A DNA stretch of 64,000 nucleotides from Saccharopolyspora ipomoeae (GCF_029952525.1 NZ_JASAOF010000013.1:1-64000); one strand, 5' to 3'; counted from the stretch's first letter, positions 25,169 through 35,675 are shown. The notes: generated from the sequence alone by a model not told the origin. Translations and numbers: made by a program.

Positions 25169-26497
25169 TCAGCTCCCCGGCTTGGCCGGTGCCGAGCCCG
25201 GCCGCACGTGGCCGTCGCCGTGGGCGATCCACTTGGTGGAGGTCAGCTCGGGCAGGCCCATCGGGCCGCGCGCGTGCAGCTTCTGGGTGGAGATGCCGAT
25301 CTCGGCGCCCATCCCGAACTCCCCGCCGTCGGTGAACGCGGTGCTGGCGTTGACCATCACCGCGGCCGCGTCGACCTGCGCGGTGAACTGCTGAGCGGAG
25401 CGGACGTCGCTGGTCACGATGGCCTCGGTGTGCCCGGAGCCGTGCTCGCGGATGTGCTCGATCGCGGCGGGCATCGAGTCCACGACGGCGGCGGCGATGT
25501 CCAGCGACAGGTACTCGGTGTCCCAGTCCTCGTCGGTGACCGGCACGACGTTCGCACCGCCCACGGCCACCACTCGCTCATCGCCGTGCACCGTGACCCC
25601 CGCCTCGCCCAGCTCGGCGATCGCGCGCGGCAGGAACTCCTCGGCGATGTCGGCGTGCACCAGGAACGTCTCGGCAGCGTTGCACACGCTGGGGCGGCGG
25701 GCCTTGGAGTTGAGCAGGATGCGCAGGGCCACGTCGATCTCGGCGCTGGAGTCGACGTAGACGTGGCAGTTGCCCACCCCGGTCTCGATCGCCGGGACCG
25801 TGGACTGCTCGACGACCGCCGAGATCAGCCCGGCACCGCCGCGCGGGATGACCACGTCGACCAGGCCGCGCGCGGTGATCAGGTGGTGCACCGAGGCGCG
25901 GTCGTGGCAGGGCAGCAGCTGGACCGAGTCGGCGGGCAGGCCGTGCTCGGCGACGACGTCGCGCAGCACCGCCACCAGCGCCGTGTTGGAGGCCTCCGCC
26001 GACGACGAGCCGCGCAGCAGCGCCGCGTTGCCCGACTTCAGGGTCAGCCCGGCGGCGTCGACCGTCACGTTCGGACGCCCCTCGTAGACGATGCCGACCA
26101 CGCCGAGCGGCACCCGCACCTGGCGCAGCTGGACGCCGTTGGGCAGCACCTGACCGCGCAGCACCTCCCCCACCGGGTCCGGCAGGCCGGCGACGGTGCG
26201 CAGGCCGTCGGCCATCGCCTCGATGCGGCCGGTGCTCAGGCTCAGCCGGTCGATCATGGCCTCGGCGGTGCCCGACTCGCGGGCGGCGGCCACGTCGCGC
26301 TCGTTGGCCTCCAGCACCTCCGGGGCGCGTTTGACCAGCTCGTCGGCCATCGCGTGCAGCAGCGCGTCCTTGGTGCCGCGCGTGGCCTGCGCCAGCTCGG
26401 CGGCGGCTCCGCGCGCCCGGCGCGCGGCCTCGCGCACCTGTTCGCGCAGCTCGTCGCCGGTGGCCCTGTCAGAGGTGGGGAACTCGATGACGGTCAC
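25169..26497 (-). CDS. proA: Gamma-glutamyl phosphate reductase
   Basis: A 442-residue NADPH-dependent enzyme making glutamate 5-semialdehyde in proline synthesis. Typical segments are [19 protein letters not shown], the catalytic-cysteine region [15 protein letters not shown] and [23 protein letters not shown] at 26497 is the start. In this genome proA is separated from proB (31832-32947) by about 5.3 kb containing a helicase, a DUF885 gene and a transporter, as also happens in mycobacteria where proA and proB are apart. Confidence 0.97.
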   Translation of the reverse strand: MTVIEFPTSDRATGDELREQVREAARRARGAAAELAQATRGTKDALLHAMADELVKRAPEVLEANERDVAAARESGTAEAMIDRLSLSTGRIEAMADGLRTVAGLPDPVGEVLRGQVLPNGVQLRQVRVPLGVVGIVYEGRPNVTVDAAGLTLKSGNAALLRGSSSAEASNTALVAVLRDVVAEHGLPADSVQLLPCHDRASVHHLITARGLVDVVIPRGGAGLISAVVEQSTVPAIETGVGNCHVYVDSSAEIDVALRILLNSKARRPSVCNAAETFLVHADIAEEFLPRAIAELGEAGVTVHGDERVVAVGGANVVPVTDEDWDTEYLSLDIAAAVVDSMPAAIEHIREHGSGHTEAIVTSDVRSAQQFTAQVDAAAVMVNASTAFTDGGEFGMGAEIGISTQKLHARGPMGLPELTSTKWIAHGDGHVRPGSAPAKPGS

Positions 26498-26697
26498 TCC
26501 ACCAGCCTAATCCGTCCCGGCAACGCATTTCCCGATCCTCGCGGCAACGTGACCGGCTGCTCCGCCAACTCCCTGATCCGGAAGTCGGTCAGCCGCTCCC
26601 GGCGAGGCGGTCGCGGAGTGGTGGGCGAAGGCGGTCCCGACACGCCCGCGCGGCCCCGGGCGTGGCCCGTCGGGGACGTCCGGTAGGAATTCGGGTC

Positions 26698-28818
26698 GTG
26701 GACGAAGAAGCGCTGCGGGAACTCGCCGAGGAACGACTCCGCGCACTGGCCGGCCCCGACGCCGCGCTGCGCGAGGACCAGTGGGCGGCGATCCGCGCGC
26801 TGGTCCTCGAACGCCGCCGCGCGCTGGTCGTGCAGCGGACCGGCTGGGGCAAGTCGGCCGTGTACTTCATCGCGACCGCACTGCTGCGCGAGCTCGGCGA
26901 GGGGCCGACCGTGATCGTCTCGCCGCTGCTGGCGCTGATGCGCAACCAGGTCGCCGCCGCGGCCAACGCCGACGTGCACGCCGCCACCATCAACTCGGCC
27001 AACCCCGAGGAGTGGAACGACATCGAGGAGCGCGTCGCCTCCGGCGAGGTCGACGTGCTGCTGGTCAGCCCGGAACGGCTCAACAACCCCGACTTCCGCG
27101 ACACGATCCTGCCCGAGCTCACCCAGAGCGCCGGACTGCTGGTGGTCGACGAGGCGCACTGCATCTCCGACTGGGGCCACGACTTCCGCCCCGACTACCG
27201 GCGGCTGCGCACCCTGCTCACCGAACTGCCCGAGGGCGTTCCGGTGCTCGCCACCACCGCCACCGCCAACGACCGGGTGGTCGCCGACGTCTCCGAGCAG
27301 CTCGGCGTCGGCGGCGAGTTCACCGACCCGCAGGAGACGCTGGTGCTGCGCGGCACCCTGGACCGCGAGAGCCTGCGGCTCGGCGTGCTCCGGCTCCCCA
27401 CCGCGCAGGCCCGGCTCGGCTGGCTGGCCGGACAGCTCAAGGAGCTGCCCGGTTCCGGCATCATCTACACGCTCACCGTCGCCGCCGCCCACGAGATCAC
27501 CTCCTACCTGCGGGAACAGGGCTACGAGGTGGCCGCGTACTCGGGCCGCACCGACCCGGCCGAGCGCGAGCAGGCCGAGGCCGACCTGCTCAACAACCGG
27601 GTCAAGGCGCTGGTGGCGACCTCCGCGCTGGGCATGGGCTTCGACAAGCCCGACCTGGGTTTCGTGGTGCACGTCGGCGCGCCGTCCTCGCCGATCGCCT
27701 ACTACCAGCAGATCGGTCGTGCCGGTCGCGGCGTGCAGCGCGCCGAGGTGCTGCTGCTGCCCGGGCCGGAGGACCGCGAGATCTGGAGCTACTTCGCGTC
27801 GCTGGCGTTCCCGCCGGAACCGACCGTGCGCGCGGTGCTCGACGCGCTCACCGAGCACGGCAAGCTCTCCACCGCCGCCCTGGAACCGCACGTGGAGCTG
27901 GGCCGCAACCGGCTGGAGATGGTGCTCAAGGTCCTCGACGTCGACGGCGCGGTGCAGCGGGTGAAGGGCGGCTGGGAGGCCACCGGCGAGCCCTGGCACT
28001 ACGACGCCGAGCGCTACGGCCGCATCGAGACCGAGCGGCAGGCCGAGCAGCAGGCGATGCTCGACTACCAGACGACGTCGTCGTGCCGGATGGAGTTCCT
28101 GCGCCGCCAGCTCGACGACCCGCACGCCGAGCCCTGCGGGCGCTGCGACAACTGCACCGGCGCGGGCTATTCGGCCGAGGTCGACGACCAGGCCGTGCAG
28201 CAGGCGCAGGAGCGGTTGCAGCGGCCGGGCGTGGACATCGCACCGCGCAAGATGTGGCCGAGCGGCATGTCCTCGCTCGGCGTGGAGGCCTCCGGCAAGC
28301 TCCCGGCCGACGAGCAGACCACGACCGGGCGCGCGGTCGGCAGGCTCACCGACATCGGCTGGGGCAACCGGCTGCGCGAACTGCTGGCCACCGGCGCCCC
28401 CGACCAGGAGCTGCCGGACGACCTGTTCCAGGCCGCGATCAAGGTGCTGGCCGCGTGGGAGTGGGAGCAGCGCCCGGTCGGCGTCGTGGCGCTGGGCTCG
28501 CGGACGCGGCCGAAGCTGGTGCGCAGCCTGGCCGAGCGCATCGCCGGGATCGGCCGGTTGCCGCTGCTCGGCGAGGTCCTGACGAACCCGAACACGACGC
28601 CGAACCGCGCCACCAACAGCGCGCAGCGGGTGGCGTCGCTGTGGCGGCAGTTCAAGATCGACGACGAGCTGGCGGGCGCGCTGTCCGGCCTGGACGGGCC
28701 GGTGCTGCTGATGGACGACTACGCCGACACCGGGTGGACCGCAACGGTCGTCGGCCGCATGCTCCGCCAGGCCGGTGCACCCGCGGTGCTGCCGTTCACC
28801 CTCGCCTCGACCAGCTAG
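26698..28818 (+). CDS. RecQ-family DNA helicase with C-terminal phosphoribosyltransferase-like domain
   Basis: A 706-residue protein. Residues about 20-340 form the helicase core: RTGWGKSAVYF (motif I, Lys52), VVDEAHCISDWGHDFRP (motif II) and YYQQIGRAGRG (motif VI). A zinc-binding region follows, with SSCRMEFLRR and CGRCDNC. The last 150 residues are not an HRDC domain but resemble phosphoribosyltransferases, ending in the PRPP-type loop VLLMDDYADTGWT (669-681). Such RecQ-PRTase fusions exist in actinobacteria; the role of the tail is not established to my knowledge. GTG at 26698 has AGGA 9 nt upstream. Confidence 0.88.
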   Translation: MDEEALRELAEERLRALAGPDAALREDQWAAIRALVLERRRALVVQRTGWGKSAVYFIATALLRELGEGPTVIVSPLLALMRNQVAAAANADVHAATINSANPEEWNDIEERVASGEVDVLLVSPERLNNPDFRDTILPELTQSAGLLVVDEAHCISDWGHDFRPDYRRLRTLLTELPEGVPVLATTATANDRVVADVSEQLGVGGEFTDPQETLVLRGTLDRESLRLGVLRLPTAQARLGWLAGQLKELPGSGIIYTLTVAAAHEITSYLREQGYEVAAYSGRTDPAEREQAEADLLNNRVKALVATSALGMGFDKPDLGFVVHVGAPSSPIAYYQQIGRAGRGVQRAEVLLLPGPEDREIWSYFASLAFPPEPTVRAVLDALTEHGKLSTAALEPHVELGRNRLEMVLKVLDVDGAVQRVKGGWEATGEPWHYDAERYGRIETERQAEQQAMLDYQTTSSCRMEFLRRQLDDPHAEPCGRCDNCTGAGYSAEVDDQAVQQAQERLQRPGVDIAPRKMWPSGMSSLGVEASGKLPADEQTTTGRAVGRLTDIGWGNRLRELLATGAPDQELPDDLFQAAIKVLAAWEWEQRPVGVVALGSRTRPKLVRSLAERIAGIGRLPLLGEVLTNPNTTPNRATNSAQRVASLWRQFKIDDELAGALSGLDGPVLLMDDYADTGWTATVVGRMLRQAGAPAVLPFTLASTS

Positions 28819-30390
28819 CCACCTCCGCGGCCAGCGCCGACAGCGGCAGCGGACCGGTGGCCAGCACCCCGTCGTGGAAGGCGCGCAGGTCGACCCCGGC
28901 CTGCGCGCGCAACCGCTGGAACTCCAAGCGCCCGGCCATGTAGGACAGCGCCTGGCCCGGCGCCTCGATGTAGCGGTCGGTTTCGCTCTGCACCTCCACC
29001 TCGGCCGTGGGAGTGCGGGTGCGCAGGAAGTCCACGACCTGCTGCCGGGTCCAGCCGAAGGCGTGCAGCCCGGTGTCGACGACGAGCCGGGCGGCACGCG
29101 CGGAGTCCATCGCCAGCAAGCCCAACCTGCTGAGATCGTCGCTGTAGAGCCCGATCTCGTCGGCCAGCCGCTCGGCGTAGAGGCCCCAGCCCTCGATGTA
29201 GGCGTTGAAACCGGCGACCTTGCGGATCGTCGGGACGTCGGTGAGCTGCTGGGCGAGGCTGATCTGGAAGTGGTGCCCGGGAACGGCCTCGTGGAACGCC
29301 AGCGGCTCGGCGAGGAACCGGGGCCGCTGCTCGGCGGCGTAGGTGTTGGCGAAGTAGGTGCCCGGCCGCGAACCGTCGATCGGACCCGGCAGGTAGGCGC
29401 CGCCCACGGCGTCCGGGGCCTGGTCCTCCGGGAAGGGCGAGACGCGGCAGCGCTGCGCCGGGGTCCGGCCGAACCACTGCGGCGCGACCTCTTCCGCCCT
29501 GGTCACAGCAGTTTTCGCGGCATCGAGCAGTTCCTGCCCGCTGGACCAGTACAGCGCCGGGTCGGTGCGCATCCGGTGCCGGATCTCGGCGACGTCGCGC
29601 AGGCCGAAGACGCGGGAGCCGATCTCGGCGTACTCCTCGTCGAGTTCCGCCAGCAGCTCCAGACCGGTCCGGTGCAGCTCCTCGGGGGTGCGCTCGGTCG
29701 TGGTGTGCATCCGGACCAGCGACGCGTAGGTCCGCTCGCCGTCCGGCAGGAAGCACAGCCCCGGCTCGTCGTCGGAACGTCCGGGCAGGTCCCGCAGGAC
29801 CTCGCGGTAGGCCGCGAACGCGGGCCGAACCCGCTCCTCCAGCAGGCGATTCCGCTCGTCCTCCGAGTTCAGCGGTGGTTTGCGCAGCGGATCGCGCTGG
29901 GGTGCGGCCAGGTGCGCGTCCACGTGGTCGATCGCGACCCGCACCCGGCGGGCGACGGGCAGCCGTCCCGCCCGCGCCCCGTCCAGGTGCCGCTGCCCGC
30001 TGCGGGCGAGGAACTCCGGGATCCCCGCCAGCAGGCGCAGGAAATCCCGCTCCTGCTCCGGGTTTCGGGGTGCTGCTCCGGCACCATCTCCAGGACCTCG
30101 CTCAGCGGCGAGACGGCAGAGTCGTGCATCGTGTGCTCGACCAGCCGGGACTCGACGCGGGCGGCCACGCCCTCCGCCTCGGCGACGACCACCTCGCGGG
30201 TGAGGTCGTCGCCGTCGAGATCGCGCGCCGCCGCCGCGATGCGCAGAGCCCGCGCGCGCAGGTCGAACTGGGCGTCCTCGCGGGGATCGGGGAGCCTGCC
30301 GGTCGTGCCGGGCAGTCCCAGCAGCTGCTCGTTGAGCGGGTTCTCCTCGATCAGCACGTCGAGGACGTCGTCGGCCACGTCGCGCACCAT
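28796..30390 (-). pseudogene. DUF885-family protein, frameshifted
   Basis: The C-terminal 382 codons (stop at 28796) encode a DUF885 protein with the FHEAVPGHHFQ motif (HExxxGHH, metallopeptidase-like). The N-terminus is in another frame: MVRDVADDVLDVLIEENPLN begins at 30390 and runs to EVLEMVPEQHPE near 30072. A one-base insertion there, for example a fourth A in the AAA run, would continue as NPEQERDFLRLLAGIPEFLA and restore one protein of about 531 residues, the usual family size. So the gene is either recently disrupted or the assembly lacks one base. Its 3' end overlaps the RecQ 3' end by 23 bp. Confidence 0.8.
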
Positions 30391-30526
30391 CCGGGCAGTG
30401 TGACCCGGAAGCGGGGTGATCTCATCCGGAATTCGGTGATTCCAAATCGGATTCGGATCTTTCCCCCACCTGGTCGAGCGCTTACCGTGTCGGCACCTCA
30501 TTCCCGGGCGCGACGCGGAGGTTTCG

Positions 30527-31798
30527 ATGCCCCAGGACGAAGCGGTGGCGCACAAGCTGCCGGTCCGGACGCTGGTCGCGGCCAGCATCGGCAACGCCAT
30601 CGAGTGGTACGACTGGACCATCTACACCGCGTTCAGCGTGTACTTCGCCTCCGCGTTCTTCCCCGGCGAGTGGGCGCTGATCAACACGCTGGCGACGTTC
30701 GCCCTCGCGTTCTTCTTCCGCCCGCTCGGCGGCTGGTTGCTCGGGCGCTTCGCCGACCTGCGCGGGCGCAAGACCGCGATGCTGGTGACGATCTCGCTGA
30801 TGGCCGGCGGGTCGCTGATCATCGGCGTCCTGCCGACGTTCGAGAGCATCGGCTGGCTCGCGGCGGTGCTGCTCGTGCTCGCCCGCATCGGGCAGGGGCT
30901 CTCGCTCGGCGGCGAGGTCTCCAACGCCTCGGCCTACCTCGCCGAGATCGCACCGCCCTCGCGGCGCGGCCGGTACTCGTCGTTCTTCTACATCTCCACC
31001 GGGGCCGCGCTGCTCATCGCCTCGCTGCTGGGGTACGTGCTGACCTCGGTGCTCAGCGAGGAGCAGCTGGCGGCGTACGGCTGGCGGATCCCGTTCATCA
31101 TCGGCGGGCTCCTCGGGCTCATCGGCATGTGGCTGCGGCGCACGCTGAGCGAGACCGAGCAGTACGAGGAGAACAAGACCAAGGCGAAGTCCCTGAAGAA
31201 CCCGCTGATGCTGACGCTGCGGGAGCACCCCAAGGCCGTCGGCCAGCTCGTCGGGTTCTCGATGCTCTCGACGCTGTGCTACTACACGTTCTTCAGCGCG
31301 CTGACGCCGTTCGCGGTGAAGAACCGGGATGCCGATGCCACCGACGTGTTCCTCGCGCTGTCCATCGCCACCGCGTTGTTCATCGCGCTGCAGTACCCCA
31401 TGGGCGCGGTGTCCGACCGCTACGGCCGCAAACCGCAGCTCCTGGCCTGGTCGGCGGCGATGGCGGTCCTCATCGTCCCGCTGTCCTACCTGGTGCGGCC
31501 GGGGTTGGGCAGCCTGCTGGTGGTGTTCTGCATCGGCGTCGGTCTCTACACCGCGATGACCTCGATCGCGCCCGCGATCATGTCGGAGCTGTTCCCCACC
31601 GAGCTGCGCGGCCTGGGCATCGGCGCCTGGTACAACCTCACCGTCGCCGTCTTCGGCGGCACCGCGCCGCTGGTCATCCAGGCCTTCGCGAAGTTCGAGA
31701 TCGCGACCGGGTTCTTCTACTACATCGCGATCGGTGCGGTGATCGCGTTCTTCGTGATCCGCACCCTGCCCGAGACCCGGGGGACCGAGCTCCGTTGA
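30527..31798 (+). CDS. MFS transporter, metabolite:H+ symporter type
   Basis: A 423-residue, 12-helix carrier. Opening ASIGNAIEWYDWTIYTAFSV and the loop motif GRFADLRGRKTAML place it in the MHS subfamily (KgtP/ShiA/ProP like). ATG at 30527 follows GCGGAGGTTTCG. The long central loop contains a charged ETEQYEENKTKAKSLKNP stretch. No catabolic gene is next to it, so the substrate is unknown. The gene ends 33 bp from the converging proB end, a gap filled by a family B palindrome. Confidence 0.88.
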   Translation: MPQDEAVAHKLPVRTLVAASIGNAIEWYDWTIYTAFSVYFASAFFPGEWALINTLATFALAFFFRPLGGWLLGRFADLRGRKTAMLVTISLMAGGSLIIGVLPTFESIGWLAAVLLVLARIGQGLSLGGEVSNASAYLAEIAPPSRRGRYSSFFYISTGAALLIASLLGYVLTSVLSEEQLAAYGWRIPFIIGGLLGLIGMWLRRTLSETEQYEENKTKAKSLKNPLMLTLREHPKAVGQLVGFSMLSTLCYYTFFSALTPFAVKNRDADATDVFLALSIATALFIALQYPMGAVSDRYGRKPQLLAWSAAMAVLIVPLSYLVRPGLGSLLVVFCIGVGLYTAMTSIAPAIMSELFPTELRGLGIGAWYNLTVAVFGGTAPLVIQAFAKFEIATGFFYYIAIGAVIAFFVIRTLPETRGTELR

Positions 31799-31804
31799 GT
31801 GGTG

Positions 31805-31830
31805 GGGGAAGTTTTCATGAAAACTTCCCC
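31805..31830. repeat. Family B palindrome acting as a shared gene-end hairpin
   Basis: A perfect 26-bp palindrome, GGGGAAGTTTTCA followed by its reverse complement. It occupies nearly all of the 33-bp gap between the MFS stop (31796-31798) and the proB stop (31832-31834). Position suggests it terminates both converging transcripts. The core is identical to the 1-50 copy. Confidence 0.85.
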
Positions 31831-31831
31831 G

Positions 31832-32947
31832 TCACCTCAACGGGACCAGGTCGTCGGCGTGGACGACCTCGCGGCGCTGCTCCGCCGGGAGGTCGTGGGT
31901 GGAGCGGCCGATGAGCGTCGGCAGCTCCTCGGCGTCGTAGGCGACCACTCCGCGCGCCACGACCTTGCCGGTCGGGTTGAGCAGCTCCACGACGTCGCCG
32001 CCGTCGAAAGCGCCCTCCACGGCGGTGATCCCGGCCGCGAGCAGCGAGCGGCGGCGCTTGACCACCGCCGCCACGGCACCGTCGTCGAGCCAGAGCCGGC
32101 CGTTGGCGCCCGCGGCGTGGGCCAGCCAGAAGCGGCGGGCCGACAGGCGGTTCCCGGTGGCGGCGAAGGCCGTGCCGACGTCGGCCGGGCCCAGCGCGCT
32201 CGCGGCGTTGGCCGAGGAGGTCAGCAGCACCGGGATCCCGGAGGTGCAGGCGACCCTCGCCGCCGCGACCTTCGAGGCCATGCCCCCGGTGCCCAGGCCG
32301 GAGGCGCCGGTGCTGCCCGCGTCCACGCCCTCCATGTCGGCGGCGCCGGTGACCTCGCGGATCACCTTCGCCCCGCCCTTGCGGGGATCGCCGTCGTAGA
32401 GCGCGTCCACATCGGACAGCAGGATCAGCGCGTCGGCGCCGACCAGGTGCGAGACCAGGGCGGCGAGCCGGTCGTTGTCGCCGAAGCGGATCTCGGTGGT
32501 GGCCACCGTGTCGTTCTCGTTGACCACCGGCACCACGCCCAGCCCGAGCAGCCGGTTCAGGGTGCGCTGGGCGTTGCGGTAGTTGCTGCGGCGCACCACG
32601 TCATCGGCGGTGAGCAGCACCTGGCCGACGGTGAGGTCGAAGCGGGCGAACGACTCCGCGTAGGCGTGCGCGAGCGCGAGCTGCCCGACCGACGCGGCGG
32701 CCTGCTGCGTGGCCAGGTCCTTCGGCCTGCGGCGCAACCCCATCGGGGCGATGCCCGCGGCGATGGCGCCCGAGGACACCAGCACGACCTGCCCGCCGGC
32801 GGCGACCCGCTTGGCGACCGTGTCCACCAGGACCGCCAGCCGCTCGGCGTCCAGGCCGCCCTCGGTGGTGGTCAGCGACGACGAACCGATCTTCACCACG
32901 ATCCGCTGCGCGGCCGCGACGGCCTTCCGAGTCGCCGAGGGGCTCAC
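31832..32947 (-). CDS. proB: Glutamate 5-kinase
   Basis: A 371-residue enzyme that phosphorylates glutamate in the first proline step. The N-terminal amino-acid-kinase domain shows [26 protein letters not shown] and [19 protein letters not shown]-terminal PUA domain follows (about residue 285 on, [20 protein letters not shown]). GTG at 32947 overlaps the obg stop by 4 bp; obg-proB coupling is normal in actinobacteria. Confidence 0.97.
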   Translation of the reverse strand: MSPSATRKAVAAAQRIVVKIGSSSLTTTEGGLDAERLAVLVDTVAKRVAAGGQVVLVSSGAIAAGIAPMGLRRRPKDLATQQAAASVGQLALAHAYAESFARFDLTVGQVLLTADDVVRRSNYRNAQRTLNRLLGLGVVPVVNENDTVATTEIRFGDNDRLAALVSHLVGADALILLSDVDALYDGDPRKGGAKVIREVTGAADMEGVDAGSTGASGLGTGGMASKVAAARVACTSGIPVLLTSSANAASALGPADVGTAFAATGNRLSARRFWLAHAAGANGRLWLDDGAVAAVVKRRRSLLAAGITAVEGAFDGGDVVELLNPTGKVVARGVVAYDAEELPTLIGRSTHDLPAEQRREVVHADDLVPLR

Positions 32948-34431
32948 TCGTCGTCCTCGTCCTCGTCGCCGACGTAGCGGCCGAACTCGTCGAGCCCGGT
33001 GCCGCGGCGCAGCTTCTTGGCGATCTTGCGATCGTGCGCCGAGACCCGGTCGTCGGTCTCCAGCCGCAGGTCGTGGCCGCGTCGGCCGAGCACGCTGGCC
33101 ATCCCGGCCGGGGTGGTGGGCTCCCAGTCGAAGGTCATGGTGCCGATGGTGACCTGGCTGCCCGGCTCGGCGCCCTGCTTGGCCAGCGCGTCCTCCACGC
33201 CCAGCTTGGCCAGCCGGTCGGCGAGGAAGCCCACGGCCTCGCTGTTGTTGAAGTCGGTCTGCCGGACCCACCGCTCCGGCTTCTCGCCGCGCACGATGAA
33301 GGCGTCCTCGTCCTCCGGGTCGGGCTCGACGGTGAAACCGCCGTCGTCGACCGCGGTCGGCCGCACGACCACGCGCGCCGGTTCCGGCTCGGGCAGCGTC
33401 TCGCGGTAGCGCTCGACCTCGGCGCCCATCGCGAAGCTCAGCTCGCGCAGGCCCTCGCGGGAGGCCGTGGAGATCTCGAAGACCGGCCAGCCGCGCTCCT
33501 CGACCTCCGCGCGCACGAAGTCGGCGAGCTCGCGGGCCTCCGGCACGTCGATCTTGTTGAGCACCACCATGCGCGGGCGGTCGGCCAGGTCGGCCCCGCC
33601 GTGCTCGGCGGCCAGCGCCGGGGTGTACTCGGCGAGCTCGTTCTCCAGCGCGTCGATGTCGGAGATCGGGTCGCGGCCCGGCTCCAGCGTCGCGCAGTCC
33701 ACGACGTGGACCAGCACCGCGCAGCGCTCGATGTGGCGCAGGAAGTCCAGGCCCAGACCGCGGCCCTGGCTGGCGCCCGGGATCAGGCCGGGCACGTCGG
33801 CGACGGTGAACACGGTCTCGCCCGCGGTGACCACACCCAGGTTCGGCACCAGGGTCGTGAACGGGTAGTCGGCGATCTTCGGCTTGGCCGCCGAGAGGAC
33901 CGAGATCAGCGAGGACTTGCCCGCGGAGGGGAAGCCGAGCAGGCCGACGTCGGCGACCGACTTCAGCTCCAGCACCAGCTCCAGCTCGTCACCGGGCTCG
34001 CCCAGCAGCGCGAACCCGGGAGCCTTGCGGGCCTTGGACGCCAGCGCGGCGTTGCCCAGGCCGCCGCGACCACCGGCCGCCGCGACGAACGTGGTGCCCG
34101 GCCCGACCAGGTCGGCCAGCACCTCGCCGTCCGGGGACAGCACGACCGTGCCGTCCGGGACCGGCAGCACCAGGTCGTCGCCCTGCGCGCCGTTGCGGTG
34201 ACCGCCCTTGCCGGGCTGGCCCTTCACCGCCTGCGCGTTGGGGCGGTAGTGGAAGTCGAGCAGGGTGTGCACGCCGGAGTCGACGACCAGCCGGACGTCG
34301 CCGCCCTTGCCGCCGTTGCCCCCGTCAGGACCGCCCAGCGGCTTGAACTTCTCCCTGTGCACCGAGGCGCAGCCATTTCCCCCGTCGCCTGCGGCGACGT
34401 TGATGGTCACGCGGTCGACGAACCGCGACAC
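32944..34431 (-). CDS. obg: Obg-family GTPase (CgtA)
   Basis: A 495-residue ribosome-assembly and stress GTPase. The glycine-rich Obg fold is residues 1-160 ([20 protein letters not shown]), the G domain follows with [14 protein letters not shown] and [16 protein letters not shown], and a C-terminal OCT domain plus acidic tail (DEDEDDE) completes it. GTG at 34431 is chosen over an upstream ATG because GGAGG sits 7 nt before it and the family starts FVDRVTI. Ends with a 4-bp overlap into proB. Confidence 0.97.
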   Translation of the reverse strand: MSRFVDRVTINVAAGDGGNGCASVHREKFKPLGGPDGGNGGKGGDVRLVVDSGVHTLLDFHYRPNAQAVKGQPGKGGHRNGAQGDDLVLPVPDGTVVLSPDGEVLADLVGPGTTFVAAAGGRGGLGNAALASKARKAPGFALLGEPGDELELVLELKSVADVGLLGFPSAGKSSLISVLSAAKPKIADYPFTTLVPNLGVVTAGETVFTVADVPGLIPGASQGRGLGLDFLRHIERCAVLVHVVDCATLEPGRDPISDIDALENELAEYTPALAAEHGGADLADRPRMVVLNKIDVPEARELADFVRAEVEERGWPVFEISTASREGLRELSFAMGAEVERYRETLPEPEPARVVVRPTAVDDGGFTVEPDPEDEDAFIVRGEKPERWVRQTDFNNSEAVGFLADRLAKLGVEDALAKQGAEPGSQVTIGTMTFDWEPTTPAGMASVLGRRGHDLRLETDDRVSAHDRKIAKKLRRGTGLDEFGRYVGDEDEDDE

Positions 34432-34571
34432 GAATGCCTCCAGGAAGATCAAGCCGAACGGGTGCCCGGCGGGTGTAGCTCTGGGTTCACGAGTGCGATG
34501 ACGCTGAGTGCAACAGCCGAAGGGCGCTCGCGCTTCCCGACCGCAACGCGGGTCACCCCGGACAACACAAA

Positions 34572-34609
34572 GCGAGGGGCGGCCCGGACATGCCGGTTCC
34601 GCCCCTCGC
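34572..34609 (-). terminator. Terminator after rplU-rpmA
   Basis: GCGAGGGGCGG pairs with CCGCCCCTCGC around a 16-nt loop that itself contains a CCGG pair. It lies between rpmA and obg, so the ribosomal protein pair and obg-proB are probably separate transcripts or partly attenuated. Confidence 0.7.
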
Positions 34610-34641
34610 CGGGAAGTTGCTGGCCTGCGTCGAGAGCCGGA

Positions 34642-34899
34642 TCAGGCCTCGACCGGCTGCACGCTGACGGCCTTGCGGCCGCGGTAACGCCCGAACTCGA
34701 CGGTACCGGCGGACAGCGCGAACAGGGTGTCGTCGTTGCCGCGACCGACGTTCAGACCCGGGTGGAACTTGGTCCCACGCTGACGGATCAGGATCTCGCC
34801 GGCCTTGACGACCTGGCCGCCGTAGCGCTTCACCCCGAGGTACTTGGGGTTCGAGTCGCGGCCGTTCCGAGAGCTGGATGCGCCCTTCTTGTGTGCCAT
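34642..34899 (-). CDS. rpmA: 50S ribosomal protein L27
   Basis: An 85-residue protein opening [20 protein letters not shown] and containing [15 protein letters not shown], the usual L27 sequence; its N-terminus reaches the peptidyl transferase centre. There is no cleavable N-terminal extension of the Firmicutes type. Lies 14 bp after rplU in the same operon. Confidence 0.98.
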   Translation of the reverse strand: MAHKKGASSSRNGRDSNPKYLGVKRYGGQVVKAGEILIRQRGTKFHPGLNVGRGNDDTLFALSAGTVEFGRYRGRKAVSVQPVEA

Positions 34900-34913
34900 G
34901 ACTACTCAGGTCC

Positions 34914-35222
34914 TCACTTGTTGATGCCGGTGACCTTCACGCGGGTCAGCTTCTGCCGGTGACCCTGGCGCTTCTGGTAGCCGGTCTTGTTCTTGAACTT
35001 GTGGATGCGGATCTTGGGGCCCTTGGTCTGCTCGACCAGCTCGCCGGTCACCGACACCTTGGCCAGCGCGTCGGCGTCGGTCGTGACGTCGGAGCCATCG
35101 ACGACCAGAACCGCCGGGAGCGCGACCTCGGAGCCCAGCTCGCCCTCGAGCTTCTCGACCTGGACGACGTCCCCGACAGCCACCTTGTACTGCTTGCCGC
35201 CGGTCTTGACGATCGCGTACAT
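34914..35222 (-). CDS. rplU: 50S ribosomal protein L21
   Basis: A 102-residue protein opening [20 protein letters not shown] and ending in the [20 protein letters not shown] tail, the normal L21 pattern; it binds 23S rRNA. ATG at 35222 has GGAGA upstream. First gene of rplU-rpmA. Confidence 0.98.
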   Translation of the reverse strand: MYAIVKTGGKQYKVAVGDVVQVEKLEGELGSEVALPAVLVVDGSDVTTDADALAKVSVTGELVEQTKGPKIRIHKFKNKTGYQKRQGHRQKLTRVKVTGINK

Positions 35223-35675
35223 GAGTCGGAAGTCTCCTGCTGCTCGGTTTCGCTAATTCACCAGTGTGCGGCGGACGTCCGCCCCTGCCGCGAAGGCCGG
35301 GGCTTCCTACCACGCCGCCGGTGCAGCGTCTCGGTGGGTTCCTGTCTCAGCAGCGAGGACCGCGCGAGCGACCGCACTCGAAACAGGCGTTTAATCTCTC
35401 CGCCCGTCCGGCGGCGAGAAGTTCTCACCCATCATACAGACCAGGTTTCCGTCCCCGATCGACCGGGGCCGTGTACCACCAGTGCGGATCCTCGCGGACC
35501 CCGCGCTGACGGGCGAGCCGGAACAGCATAAGCGAGCTCACCCGAGCCCGGCGAACCGCCCCACCGCGCGTCCGCCGCCCTGGCGGGTTCCGGCCGGATC
35601 GGCCCGTTCCGCCACCGCCATGACCTGCTCTTGCTACCGTCAGTGGCCGCTCGTGATGATCTAGGGAAACGCTCA
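35223..35675. other. Divergent intergenic region and rplU leader
   Basis: A 453-bp stretch with no gene. It must hold the rplU promoter on the minus strand and the promoter of the plus-strand glycosyltransferase set. A perfect 14-bp palindrome GGCGGACGTCCGCC is at 35270-35283, about 50 nt before the rplU start, and a TATGAT (minus strand, 35431-35436) is a possible -10 box without a good -35. A regulatory r-protein leader is possible but not demonstrated. Confidence 0.4.

Noticed and set aside
23043-26497. Biosynthetic gene cluster around the P450
   Set aside because: Only P450, ferredoxin and TetR are present, inside a proA neighbourhood. No scaffold-forming enzyme is seen.
35223-35675. L21 autoregulatory leader RNA
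   Set aside because: A short palindrome and a long leader are visible, but I cannot match a known r-protein leader structure, so it is listed only as an intergenic region.
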